Part shown: positions 54,342-63,171 of the stretch, in pieces
How the letters are laid out: every line of letters starts with the position of its first letter
Numbering within the stretch: position 1 is the stretch's first letter
DNA from: DASQZT01 sp963728965
GTDB lineage: Bacteria > Acidobacteriota > Terriglobia > Bryobacterales > Bryobacteraceae
Direction: 5' to 3'
NCBI GenBank assembly: GCA_963728965.1
Contig: CAVSMH010000005.1
Span: 253,802 to 317,801, forward strand
DNA: 64,000 bases
Made by a program: the position numbers and the translations under genes
Notes under the pieces: generated by a model
Databases searched by the model: none
What the model was told of the DNA's origin: nothing
The model's input: the letters and a program-made list of their open reading frames with translations, nothing else

Positions 54342-55839
54342 CAGCCTGTGGTAATAGTGAGACGGGCGAATAAAAACATGTGACCTCGTAAATGTTTTGA
54401 GCGTCTATTGGATATGGCAATGGGAACGCGGCGGAAGCGGGAGCGGCAACAGGATCTGTGGATCGCAACCAGCGATGTGGTCGAGACACCAGCCAATGTC
54501 TTCTACGACCGCTTGAATCAGATTCTGGACGGGCACGATTTCGATGCCAAGGTGGAGCGGCTGTGCCGGAAGTTTTACAAAGACAGCGTATACGGTCGGC
54601 CCAGCATGGCGCCGGGGGTCTACTTCCGATCGCTACTGATCGGTTTTTTTGAGGGCCTCGATTCGGAGCGAGGAATCGCGTGGCGGACAGCCGACTCTCT
54701 GTCGTTACGGAAATTCCTGGGCTACGCGCTGGATGAGGCCACGCCGGATCATTCCACGATTTCGCGCACGCGGCGATTGTATTGGCTGGAGACGCACAAG
54801 GCCGTGTTCCGCTGGGTGCTGAAGATCCTCGATCAAGAGGGACTGGTCAGCGGACGGACCGTATCGATTGATGCCACTACGCTGGAAGCCAATGCGGCGC
54901 TGAAAAGCATCGTGCGGCGGGACAACGGACAAAGCTACAACGACTATCTGAAGGAACTGGCCAAGGCCGCCGGGATCGAGAACCCGACGCGCGAACAGTT
55001 GGCACGACTGGACCGCAAGCGAAAGAAGAAAGGATCGAATCAGGAGTGGATGAGCCCCAGTGACCCCGACGCCCGAATCACCAAAATGAAGGATGGGCGG
55101 ACGCACCTGGCGCACAAGGCCGAGCATGCAGTGGATCTGACCAGTGGGGCGCTGCTGGCAGTGACGCTGCAGCCGGCCAATGAAGGGGACACGACGACGA
55201 TCCACCGGACCCTGGAAGAAGCGCAAGCTGTGGCCCGCGAGATCAACGAACATGGAGTCGAAGAGGTGGTAGCGGACAAGGGCTATCACAGCGGCGCGGT
55301 GCTGAAGAAAGTACATGAGCAGGAAGTCCGATGCTACATCCCCGAGCCGGAGCGTGGGCGGCGAAACTGGCAAGGTGAGGGGAAGGAGGAAGAGCAGAAG
55401 CGGACCTATGAAAACCGGCGGCGTGGGCGCGGCGACCGCAACAAGCGACTCCAGAAGTTGCGGAGCGAACTGACGGAGCGGAGCTTCGCACACCTATACG
55501 AGACCGGCGGAATGAGACGGGTGCACCTGCGGGGTCGGAAGAACATTCTGAAGCGACTACTGGTGCACGGAGCCGCGTTCAATCTCTCGTTGATCCTGCG
55601 CCAGACCATGGGAGTGGGGAAGCCCCGGCGGTTACAGGGGCTTTCTTTGCAACCGTTTATGCTGTTCGCGCGCATTTTTTCGTGGCTCTGGGCGACATCA
55701 CGAGCACCAGAACAAAGGAGTGAGAGCTTTGCAATGCAAAGCGGCGGCGCGAGGGCCATGCTGCCAGCCGATTCAGGCATATATCAAGTAATTTGCTTCG
55801 GGCTGGCTGCCTGGAAACGCCTACTTCTGACACGGGCTG
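54342..55839 (+). mobile_element. IS1182-family element
   Basis: 1498 bp flanked by CTAG at 54338-54341 and 55840-55843. The outer ends read CAGCCTGTGGTAAT and, reversed, CAGCCCGTGTCAG. It carries one transposase in the direction opposite to the interrupted radical SAM gene. The clean duplication and restored host frame indicate a recent insertion. Confidence 0.85.
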
Positions 55840-55934
55840 CTAGAGGCGTCATGATGAAGAAACTGGCTTGGTCCGGCTGTACCTCAGAGATTAGCCGCCG
55901 GATATCGCGCCTAACGCTTTCCTCGGTATCGTAG
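54408..55934 (+). CDS. IS1182-family transposase
   Basis: 508 residues. YGRPSMAPGVYFRSLLIGFF and RKFLGYALDEATPDHSTISR form the N-terminal domain, SIDATTLEANAALKSIVRRD holds the first Asp, SDPDARITKMKDGRTHLAHK and VEEVVADKGYHSGAVLKKV the later catalytic region. The C-terminal FAHLYETGGMRRVHLRGRKN is family-typical. No stop occurs before the IS end at 55839; the frame runs 31 codons out into the radical SAM gene, so the last residues are not native. Confidence 0.88.
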   Translation: MDMAMGTRRKRERQQDLWIATSDVVETPANVFYDRLNQILDGHDFDAKVERLCRKFYKDSVYGRPSMAPGVYFRSLLIGFFEGLDSERGIAWRTADSLSLRKFLGYALDEATPDHSTISRTRRLYWLETHKAVFRWVLKILDQEGLVSGRTVSIDATTLEANAALKSIVRRDNGQSYNDYLKELAKAAGIENPTREQLARLDRKRKKKGSNQEWMSPSDPDARITKMKDGRTHLAHKAEHAVDLTSGALLAVTLQPANEGDTTTIHRTLEEAQAVAREINEHGVEEVVADKGYHSGAVLKKVHEQEVRCYIPEPERGRRNWQGEGKEEEQKRTYENRRRGRGDRNKRLQKLRSELTERSFAHLYETGGMRRVHLRGRKNILKRLLVHGAAFNLSLILRQTMGVGKPRRLQGLSLQPFMLFARIFSWLWATSRAPEQRSESFAMQSGGARAMLPADSGIYQVICFGLAAWKRLLLTRAARGVMMKKLAWSGCTSEISRRISRLTLSSVS

Positions 55935-57142
55935 GGCAACCCGATTATATAGCCGACGTTGGTTGTGACCCGCGCTTTGTGCCAAGCCTCAATGCAGGCA
56001 CGGTATTCCTCCACCCGATTGTGTGTCTTGACCGTGGCCTGTAGGTTCCGCGGATTGAGGCTCTCGATCCCAATGAAGACGGTACAGCAGCCAGCCCGAA
56101 CCGCCTTATCGACAAAACCGGGGATCTTATGGGATGGGATGTCAGCCTGGATGACGAACTCGACGCCAATACCCTCGTCTTCGCGCAGAGCGATGAGTCT
56201 CTCGAAAATCTGTTCCCACGCCGGGTTTCGGGCGAAGTTGTCGTCGGTGAAGAAGTAGAGATTGACACCGGAGTCCCGGTATGACTGTCGGATTGTCTCC
56301 TCTATGCAATGGGGGGACCGGAATCGGCTCTTACGCCCCTGAACGTTGATAATGGTGCAGAACGAGCAGTTGAAGGGACAGCCACGGCTGCAGTCAATCG
56401 TGCCGTAGTTCGAATGAACGTGCTTTGCCGTGAACTGCTTGTGTTTAATAGGACGAGGCGCGTCGGACAGGTCGGGAGGAGCGTCCAGGAACCGATAGAT
56501 GGGCTTGAGGCTCCCGTCGTACGCATCCCGAAGCAAGTCAGCCCAGCGGTGTTCTACCTCGCCGGCCACCACACTCACGCCCGCATCCACCAGTTGCTGG
56601 ATTTCCGGCGACACGGTAGGAAACATAGCCAGCATGCCGCTTATATGAAAGCCGCCGATCATTACCGCGACTAGTTTTCCTCGAAGAGCCATGGCGATGT
56701 CCGCTGCCCGGCAAAACTGGTTGGTTTGCACACCCACCAGGCAAACCAGGACCCGCTCGCCGGCCCGGCGGTTGAGGCGGAAGATCTTGTCCAAAGGCAC
56801 CTTGTCCACCGCCTCATCCACTACGTAGACTCGCAGGTCTACTTCGCCAAGCACACGCCGTTGCCGAACATCCTCGGTCAAGCCGTACAGACAAGCGAGG
56901 CTGTTACTGGGTACCACAGCGCGCCAGTGACGGATGACAAAGCCTTCGTCGTCGTACTTTGAAGGCCTGACCAGAAAAACATGAAAGATGACAGGGTGCC
57001 GTGTGTACCTCATCCTCAAGATCCCTCAACAGCGTAATGTTGCGGTAGTCATTCAACATCGCGGCACAGTTGTAGCGGGTGCCCGGGCACGCTATGGAGC
57101 TTCCTCCACAGGCCGAGCAACACCAGACTCAACTCCACCGGT

Positions 57143-58369
57143 TCACGCGGCCACATGGCCGAACTCTCTTGCGGCAACCGATTCGCGGGGCACCGCTGCG
57201 CCCAGCCGTCGTGCCAGTTCAAAGGAGCGTATGTACTTCCCCGCCGTGTTGCTCCAAAGCATCTCGCGGCCCAGCTTGTATGCGTTTTCGCTCATGGTGT
57301 TGCGGCGCGTTCGATCCCGCAACAATCCACTCACCTCACGCGCAATCGCCCTCGGGTCGGCGAATGGCACCAGGACGCCACGCTGGTCCCTCAACAATTC
57401 GGCGGCATGCCAATACGGCGTCGAGATCACGGCTTTGCCCGAGCCAAACGCATAAGCTAATGTTCCCGAAGTGATCTGGGCTTCGTCCAGATAAGGAGTG
57501 ATGTAAAGGTCAGCCGCTCCAATGAACTCGGTCAGTTCCTTCAGATCCACAAAGCGGTTGTGAAAGATGACGTGGTCCTCGATTTTGTTTTCCCTGGCGA
57601 TGGCTTCGAGGCCGAGGCGGTAGACTTCGCCTCGTGTGCGCAGTTCGTGGGGATGAGTGGCGCCCAGCAAAATATAGACGACGTCTGGAAACTCCGCCAC
57701 CACATCCGGGAGAGCATTGATCACATGTTCAATCCCCTTATTCGGTGAGAGCAGCCCGAACGTCAGCAACACCTTCTTTCCGCCCACGCCGAACCGGTCC
57801 TTGTAATCGTCCGGTGCGACAAATGTCGCGTCGGGAATACCATGCGGGATGAGATCGATCTTGTCCGGAGGCGCCTTGTACACTTCCTGCAAGATCGTTC
57901 GTCCCCGCTCCGTCATGACCACCAGCCGGGTGGAGCGTGCGATCAATTGCAGCATCACGCGATGCTGGTCGGCGTTCGGCTTGAGGAGAACGGTGTGGAG
58001 CGTGGTGACGACCGGCGCTGTCAATTCGCGCAGCAAGGTCAATAAGTGGCTGCCGGCGGCGCCGCCGAAGATTCCGAATTCGTGCTGAACCGAGACAATG
58101 TCCACGTTGCTGGTATTTAGGAAATCGGCGGCAGAACGGTAAGAATCCAGATCCTGCTCCTCAATCTCGAAGCGAACGACCTCCGGATAACGATAGCACC
58201 CATCGACGTCATTGACCGGCACCGCGAAGCACCGGCTTTGGGGATGCCGCGCCGCCACAGCCCCAAGAAGGTCGGAAGTAAACGTGGCAATGCCGCATTT
58301 CCGTGGCAAGTAGTTGCCGAGAAACGCGATCGTTCGAATGCTGGACGCTGTTTTCACACCCGGACCCAC
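57143..58369 (-). CDS. Family 4 (GT-B) glycosyltransferase
   Basis: 408 residues from a GTG at 58369, preceded by GGGAAGAAG; longer starts overlap the DksA-like gene. The acceptor domain begins SIRTIAFLGNYLPRKCGIAT and SVQHEFGIFGGAAGSHLL. The donor domain has LLTFGLLSPNKGIEHVINAL and DLYITPYLDEAQITSGTLAY (E-x7-type E...GTLAYA). It is similar to glycosyltransferases of mannan/glucan-like or exopolysaccharide pathways. Downstream is the split radical SAM gene and upstream a DksA-like regulator, all on the minus strand, so a four-gene unit is likely. Confidence 0.85.
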   Translation of the reverse strand: MGPGVKTASSIRTIAFLGNYLPRKCGIATFTSDLLGAVAARHPQSRCFAVPVNDVDGCYRYPEVVRFEIEEQDLDSYRSAADFLNTSNVDIVSVQHEFGIFGGAAGSHLLTLLRELTAPVVTTLHTVLLKPNADQHRVMLQLIARSTRLVVMTERGRTILQEVYKAPPDKIDLIPHGIPDATFVAPDDYKDRFGVGGKKVLLTFGLLSPNKGIEHVINALPDVVAEFPDVVYILLGATHPHELRTRGEVYRLGLEAIARENKIEDHVIFHNRFVDLKELTEFIGAADLYITPYLDEAQITSGTLAYAFGSGKAVISTPYWHAAELLRDQRGVLVPFADPRAIAREVSGLLRDRTRRNTMSENAYKLGREMLWSNTAGKYIRSFELARRLGAAVPRESVAAREFGHVAA

Positions 58370-58455
58370 CTTCTTCCCGCTCTTTGCCGTCGCAATAGCG
58401 AGTGATTCGTCAAAATGTGTTCGGCGGATCGCCGAGCCATGCGCAAAACTGCTGC

Positions 58456-58851
58456 CTACGCCGCATTGACAAGAGTCTCGCTGGCCGATTCCGTTCTCGC
58501 CTGCCGATCCCGATCGGTAACTTCCTGGCACTGGATACAACGTGACGCCCAGGGCACGGCCGCGAGCCGTCTTGGGCTGATCGCGGATTCGCACTCGATA
58601 CAGGTTCCGAAGCTGCCGTCGTGAATTCGTCGCAATGCTGCTTTCACGTCACGCAGCAGGCTGGACTCGCGGTCCACGTTTCGCATCGCCAGATCTCGTT
58701 CCGATGCATACTGAATCTCATCCATTTGGTCCGCGCTTTTCTCGATTGCGAGACCGTCTCGCTTGCACAACACCTGGACCAGTTCAGCCGATCTTCGTTC
58801 CAGGATCTCTTGGAACCCACCCATCGCCGTATGTGCTATCTTCATGGCCAT
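58456..58851 (-). CDS. DksA/TraR-like zinc-finger protein
   Basis: 131 residues. Coiled-coil arm (residues about 10-75: ERRSAELVQVLCKRDGLAIE; SADQMDEIQYASERDLAMRN), then FGTCIECESAISPRRLAAVP and RCIQCQEV, a four-Cys zinc finger at the usual place. Such proteins bind the secondary channel of RNA polymerase. The acidic residues at the arm tip cannot be mapped with certainty. Start 58851 or 58845. Paralogue of 45390-45761. Confidence 0.85.
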   Translation of the reverse strand: MAMKIAHTAMGGFQEILERRSAELVQVLCKRDGLAIEKSADQMDEIQYASERDLAMRNVDRESSLLRDVKAALRRIHDGSFGTCIECESAISPRRLAAVPWASRCIQCQEVTDRDRQARTESASETLVNAA

Positions 58852-59080
58852 CCCTTCGCCCGCCTGGGCCGACTACCCTGGCCCAACTACACTGCACCGT
58901 CAAGTTGCCGATCAAGCCGCTCTGACCGGCGGGCCGGGCGCCTGATCGTCTCTATGGGCGGTGTTGGCGCCCGGCCTCTGGGCCGATCATCCTCCGATTG
59001 ATGCGATGCCTGCCCGCCCGCCTGTTTGTCGCCGTCGTACAAGGCCCACTCCGTAGGGAATCTCTCAGTTTCTCGGGCCG

Positions 59081-59698
59081 TCACTGGCTGCTGCCTTGCT
59101 GGAGCCATATTTTCACTCCCGGTTCATGCAAGCCGTCCGGCTCCGCCGCCGATGATCGCGTTCGCATCTCTCGTTCCGCCCGGAGCCAGCCGTCTTCCGG
59201 CGGAGCCGCCTTGACGGCCACGGAGTTCCTGGTACGAGTCGCATCTTTAGAGGTGCCCGCAACAAAGTCAGAGGTGTTCGCAACAAAGTCGCATTCCCAG
59301 CGGCTCCAGGCGGCGAAGGTGACTCGCAACACTTCCTCCGGCTCGAAAGGCATCATCAGCACGTCGAAACCACCCAGATTCAGCACCTTCGCCCAGAGGG
59401 ACTCGTCGGCCAGGCGAGAGAACACAATGAGGTTCGGTGGAGTCCGCAGTCTCTCCGTGGCCTTCAAAAGGTCTTCCCAGTTGCCGTCGGCGTGGTCGCG
59501 CTCGCAGAGGAGCACCGCAAAACTTCGGTCGCGCAACAACGCCAGCGCTTCGCAGCAGTCTGAAGCCTCATACAGTTTCCAGTTTCCCTGGGAGAGAATC
59601 TCTCGAAGTCGAGCCCGATCGGCGGGCAAAGGGCTGACTGCAAGGCCTACTGCGGTCTCCTCCGGCGATGGGATAAACTCCTCTGCCCGGCCGTTCAT
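59081..59698 (-). CDS. Receiver-like regulator with degenerate phosphorylation site
   Basis: 205 residues. Residues about 20-140 follow the receiver fold (LPADRARLREILSQGNWKLY; CCEALALLRDRSFAVLLCER; DGNWEDLLKATERLRTPPNL; LWAKVLNLGGFDVLMMPFEP). The expected phosphoacceptor site reads LLCERDHADG with Glu/Arg/Asp in place of a simple D, and the conserved Lys of KP is replaced in MMPFEPEE, so normal phosphorylation is uncertain. The C-terminal 60 residues are low complexity (CDFVANTSDFVAGTSKDATR). A truncated copy lies at 53165-53332. Confidence 0.7.
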   Translation of the reverse strand: MNGRAEEFIPSPEETAVGLAVSPLPADRARLREILSQGNWKLYEASDCCEALALLRDRSFAVLLCERDHADGNWEDLLKATERLRTPPNLIVFSRLADESLWAKVLNLGGFDVLMMPFEPEEVLRVTFAAWSRWECDFVANTSDFVAGTSKDATRTRNSVAVKAAPPEDGWLRAEREMRTRSSAAEPDGLHEPGVKIWLQQGSSQ

Positions 59699-60012
59699 TG
59701 ATTTCTCCGTGCGATGCGCTAGACCAAATGTTAGTCTTCGATGTCAGCCGGGGGAACTGGGCAAATGTCCAGTCCCAGTTCGGGAACGGGAGGTTAAGGA
59801 GTGCTATGGTTAAGGAGCGTTGTGGCAGCAGGCCAGGCGTTGCCGTATAATATTGTCGGCGCTCAAGGTCCGATTATCTCTCTGGCCTTCGTAGTGGTGG
59901 CGCGCAAGTCCCCTTTTGCGGTCCTGAACCATCGCCAGATTGACAATTAGAAGGACTGAGGCTGGATGCAGCAACGCGTTGCGCTAGCGCCGGGCTTGGA
60001 AGGAGGTGAGCC
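59699..60012. other. Intergenic region between divergent genes
   Basis: 314 bp with no gene. It contains the short inverted repeat ACTGG-GCAAATGT-CCAGT near 59756-59775, also present upstream of the fragment at 53332, and a near-perfect Shine-Dalgarno AAGGAGGTGA at 60000-60009 for the gene at 60013. Confidence 0.5.
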
Positions 60013-60351
60013 ATGCCAACGCAAGGAAGGAGAATGGGCTCGGGAACCGCCGCAACCGTTAGACCAACGGAAAGCGAAATCGCCAAAGTCGCGTATCAAT
60101 TGTGGCTGGACAACGGCTGTCCCCTTGGATCGGATCAGGAAGACTGGTTTCGGGCAAAAACGATCCTCCAGAACAAGCTCGCCGCGAAGTGCGAGGATCT
60201 GCCTCCCGTAGGCGACACTCGCACAGAGTCGGAAGGCCTGCGCGAGTTCTCTTGGACCGGACATTGGGAGGTATGGGAGATGGAATGGCATGCCCCCCGA
60301 TGGGTTTGGGATCAGGACGCTCCTGGGGGGCCGTGGCCGGTGTGGCCTTAG
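60013..60351 (+). CDS. DUF2934 domain protein
   Basis: 112 residues with a near-consensus Shine-Dalgarno (AAGGAGGTGA) 4 bp upstream. Residues 19-55 hold the DUF2934 motif (ESEIAKVAYQLWLDNGCPLG then SDQEDWFRAKTIL), a short helix pair widespread in soil bacteria and of unknown role. The C-terminus is Trp/Pro/Gly-rich (EWHAPRWVWDQDAPGGPW). Confidence 0.75.
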   Translation: MPTQGRRMGSGTAATVRPTESEIAKVAYQLWLDNGCPLGSDQEDWFRAKTILQNKLAAKCEDLPPVGDTRTESEGLREFSWTGHWEVWEMEWHAPRWVWDQDAPGGPWPVWP

Positions 60352-60485
60352 TGGAAAGCTCCGAGCATGTAGGCTATCAGGAGCACAACCAGTATAGTGC
60401 CAAGCCCGATGCCTGCACCTCCGCCGAAGCCCCAGCGGCCGACATGCACATCCGCGTACTCCTGGACCTCAGGAGACTCCTGCAC
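60348..60485 (-). CDS. Small glycine-rich membrane protein
   Basis: 45 residues from a GTG at 60485, ending convergently against the DUF2934 gene. GRWGFGGGAGIGLGTILVVL then LIAYMLGAFH form one Gly-rich hydrophobic segment, similar in style to DUF3309-type small proteins. There is no clear ribosome site, so the call is tentative. Confidence 0.35.
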   Translation of the reverse strand: MQESPEVQEYADVHVGRWGFGGGAGIGLGTILVVLLIAYMLGAFH

Positions 60486-60803
60486 GGCAAGACCGTGAAT
60501 ACCTCGGCCACGCTGTATAGCGTCTTTGAGGCCAGCTGTTGAATGGAGCGCAGGCGAGGACTCTTAGGTTTATTGAACGCTACCGAAATGCCCAACCTGG
60601 GGGCGCTGCCTTCCGCGCTTAAAAAAAACGGCCCGCCTGCACCATCAAAATAGTGGGGCATTTGCAGCGACTAGTCAAAGGGTAGCCCCAAAGTTCGCTG
60701 AAATGGGGTTGCGCCCTCCACGGCGGGGTTCAACGGCCTAAGGGCCACCCGGCCAGCACCGTCTCAAGGGGATGCCGTGCCCCGCCCAGCCTAGCCCCGA
60801 GAG

Positions 60804-61149
60804 TTGTATCGCAGTCTCCTCCCGTCCCTGCTCGCTGCCGCCATTCTGGTCCCTGTCGTCGCGAGAGGAGCCAACTACGATTCCAGGAGCATTGCTCGTT
60901 CCACAGGACGGCACGCTAACGCAGCGCCTCCCGCGAGGCCAACGCCCGCAAGAAGCGCGACCCCGTCCGTCGCCAAGCGCGCGTTCCAGCACCAGCACCC
61001 TGCCTGGCGACCCGGCAGGACGACCGGCGCGTGTCCCGGCTTACGTAGTGGACCATATCATTCCGCTGAAGCGAGGCGGGGCGGACTCGCCGGAGAACAT
61101 GCAGTGGCAGACGATTGCGGATGCGAAGGCGAAAGACCGAATCGAATAA
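60804..61149 (+). pseudogene. HNH-like endonuclease, frameshifted
   Basis: A TTG at 60804 starts a signal-like text (MYRSLLPSLLAAAILVPVVA). In a different frame the end reads AYVVDHIIPLKRGGADSPEN and MQWQTIADAKAKDRIE, stopping at 61149; this is the typical D-H...N of a short HNH nuclease. The two frames do not join, so one or more indels lie near 60900-61030. Confidence 0.5.
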
Positions 61150-61219
61150 GGTCCATCTCAGCGCTTCTGCATCCCGATGGGTATTCGCCGCCATCCAGGG
61201 GAGTCTTGCTCCCGAGGGC

Positions 61220-61570
61220 ACCCAGCACTGCTGGTGTGGTGACAGGAACCAGGGTGACGCTTGGCTGATCAACCGCCCCGCGGCCAATCGAGAACATCCC
61301 ACCATGAAACCGGTCGAGTTGGTTGAGCGTGCAATCCGCAACTCTTCCAAAACGCGCGACACCGTGCTCGATCCGTTTGCCGGTTCTGGGTCCACGCTGA
61401 TCGCTTGTGAAAAGACGGCGCGGCTAGCGCGTGTCATCGAAATTGATCCCGCGTATTGCGATGTCATCCTCCGCCGCTATTTCGCTTACAGCGGTACGCA
61501 GCCGACCTTGGAGGGGGACGGTCGTACCTTTGAGGAGATTGCCGTGTCCAGAGGGAGCGCCGCGGCGTGA
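61220..61570 (+). pseudogene. DNA methyltransferase C-terminal fragment (1)
   Basis: The text HCWCGDRNQGDAWLINRPAA leads into HPTMKPVELVERAIRNSS and the SAM motif TVLDPFAGSGSTLIACEKT, ending VIEIDPAYCDVILRRYFAYS. This is the C-terminal half of a DNA adenine/cytosine methyltransferase of phage type. The catalytic DPPY/NPPY part and the N-terminus are missing. Its stop overlaps the next gene's start region (GTGA). Confidence 0.75.
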
Positions 61571-61572
61571 GC

Positions 61573-62150
61573 ATGGATAAGCTTTCCGACCTGGAACTCG
61601 GCAAGGCTGCCGAGCACCTGGTTGTGGCCGACCTCATTCTGTCGGGCTACAGGGCGTATCTCACAGAGCAGGGCCTCCCATACGATGTGGTTGTGGACCA
61701 CGAAGGAAGGCTGTACCGCGTACAGGGAAGGCAACTAGGGACTAGCAGGCTGCTGAAAAAGTCCCCGGACTACTTAGAATGGCACTTACCAACAGCCGCA
61801 AACTGTTGATTCTACGTTTGACGGAGCGAGACATTGGGTGCTTTCGGGCATCGAAATACCCTTTTTCAGCAACCTGCTAGGGCGCCTTCGCAAATGCCGC
61901 AACGAAAGGGGCACGCGCCAGTCTATCTTTTTCAAGTGCGGAGGGCCGGTAAGGGCGGCAAACGCCTGTACGGTGACGACGCTTTTGACCTCCTGGCGTT
62001 GGTTGCATTGGACATCAGGGTCATTGCTTATTTCCCGTTTGAACACAGAGTGCTCCAATCGATCTGGTTGCGCCCACTGGGACACCAGCACTCCGCCCGG
62101 GCGGAGCGGACGCGCAATATCGACCAGTACCCGATCGAAGCAGCGACAGC
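61573..62150 (+). pseudogene. PD-(D/E)XK-type nuclease gene, interrupted by a MITE
   Basis: MDKLSDLELGKAAEHLVVAD and YRAYLTEQGLPYDVVVDHEG form the helix and acidic strand of a nuclease fold. The MITE at 61746-61876 then interrupts. Beyond it the frame returns: VYLFQVRRAGKGGKRLYGDD and AFDLLALVALDIRVIAYFPF then HRVLQSIWLRPLG. The segment before the MITE reads VQGRQLGTRAP; adding one T and removing one G (CAGGTGAAGG..AGGACTAGG) would give VQVKATRTRAP, the usual QxK site. Active-site loss by two compensating indels, then the MITE, is the simplest reading. The end point is approximate. Confidence 0.65.
61746..61876. repeat. 131-bp MITE, copy 2 (CTAG duplication)
   Basis: Identical in all 131 positions to 49381-49511, flanked by CTAG at 61742-61745 and 61877-61880. 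It lies inside the PD-(D/E)XK gene. Confidence 0.9.
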
Positions 62151-62237
62151 AGTATTGGCGGGCAAACGACCTGTGCTGCCTGCACGACGAGCTGCTCCGG
62201 ATCGTGCAGGCACCTCAACAAACGCTCTTGGAGACGG

Positions 62238-62493
62238 CCTAATCAACGCCCCGCGGCGAACCGGGAGCATCCGACGATGAAGCCGGTGGAGTTGGTCGAA
62301 CGCGCCCTCCGGAACAACAGCAAGAGCCTGGACACGATCCTGGACCCGTTCGGCGGGAGCGGGACGACGGTCATCGCGTGCGAGAAGAACGGGCGGCCAG
62401 GCGCCCGTGATCGAACTGGACCCGAAGTACTGCGACGTGATCGTGAGGAGGTGGGAGGCGTTCACGGGTCGTGAGGCACGCCGGGCCGGGTAG
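62238..62493 (+). pseudogene. DNA methyltransferase C-terminal fragment (2), frameshifted
   Basis: NQRPAANREHPTMKPVELVE, then TILDPFGGSGTTVIACEKNG, shifts frame near 62395 into VIELDPKYCDVIVRRWEAFT and GREARRAG. It corresponds part for part to the fragment at 61220-61570 (same NRPAANREHPTMKPVELVER core) but with different codons, so it is an old paralogue and not a recent copy. Confidence 0.7.
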
Positions 62494-62742
62494 GAATTGA
62501 AGAGGTGCCGCACTACTGCCCGCTACAGCTCGTACGGGCCGTCAGGCGAGGGGAGTGAAAGAGGATCGAGCGGCCGCACCCAACGCGACGAAGGCGTTGT
62601 TATACCGCTCACTACAGTGCGGTCAGCCCTCAAACATAAGAAATCGCGGCCTTACGAAGACACTACGGCGCGAACATCTTTAGACCCAGACGCCGCCATC
62701 CCATACCAAAAAGACCAATCCCTAGGAGAGCCAAAGTCGAAG
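62494..62742. other. Unannotated spacer before IS3 copy 2
   Basis: I see no gene, repeat or RNA in these 249 bp. Confidence 0.5.
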
Positions 62743-62793
62743 TGGACTTGTCCCGATTTTTGAGACAAACAGTTAAGACACAAATTCCATTGA

Positions 62794-63171
62794 ATGGAGA
62801 ATTGTGTCATGGGGCTGTCACGACGAACTTTCACGCGTGAGGAGAAATTGGCCGCCATCCGACGGCTGGAGACGGGGTCCTCGATTGCCGAGGTGGCGCG
62901 GGCATTTGAGGTGAACCCGAATGTCCTGCATCGCTGGCGCCGGGAATTCCGTGAAGGACCGGGCAATGCGTTTCCGGGCTTGGGAAAGCAGCGGTGGGAT
63001 GATACCGAGCAGGCCAAGCTGGAGCGGAAAATCGGCCAGCAAACCCTGGAGATCGATTTTTTAAAGCGCAGCTTGCAACGCATCGAGGAACAGCGGAGGT
63101 TGCAGGCATTGACTGGAAAGCCGCGATCTACGGGAACATCCAGGAGCAAGTCCGGAGGGAAACGAGCATGA
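62794..63171 (+). CDS. IS3 transposase OrfA, copy 2
   Basis: 125 residues, the same as 47742-48119 except Lys in place of Arg in LERKIGQQTLEIDFLKRS. HTH followed by a leucine-zipper-like helix. Confidence 0.9.
   Translation: MENCVMGLSRRTFTREEKLAAIRRLETGSSIAEVARAFEVNPNVLHRWRREFREGPGNAFPGLGKQRWDDTEQAKLERKIGQQTLEIDFLKRSLQRIEEQRRLQALTGKPRSTGTSRSKSGGKRA
63057..63063 (+). other. Programmed -1 frameshift heptamer in IS3 copy 2
   Basis: T TTT TTA in the orfA frame (GAT TTT TTA AAG). The -1 frame is open from here into orfB at 63168. Confidence 0.65.

Larger units (their letters stand above)
53544..57019 (-). pseudogene. Radical SAM protein split by an IS1182 element
   Basis: Both halves are open. 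The 5' half (55844-57019) encodes a B12-binding-like domain and the cluster motif CSRGCPFNCSFCTIINVQGR, then FFTDDNFARNPAWEQIFERL and VGYIIGLPYDTEESVRRD, up to QASFFIMTPL. The 3' half (53544-54341) continues AGSSDHQRMIEAGAPMETDY and WTRAYREAWRRFYSLENMKA. Removing the IS and one CTAG reconstitutes a frame of about 657 codons. The gene follows the GT4 at 57143 on the same strand (124 bp). It resembles hopanoid- or lipid-modifying radical SAM enzymes in layout, but function is not assignable. Only the 5' part, fused to IS sequence, could be translated now. Confidence 0.85.
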
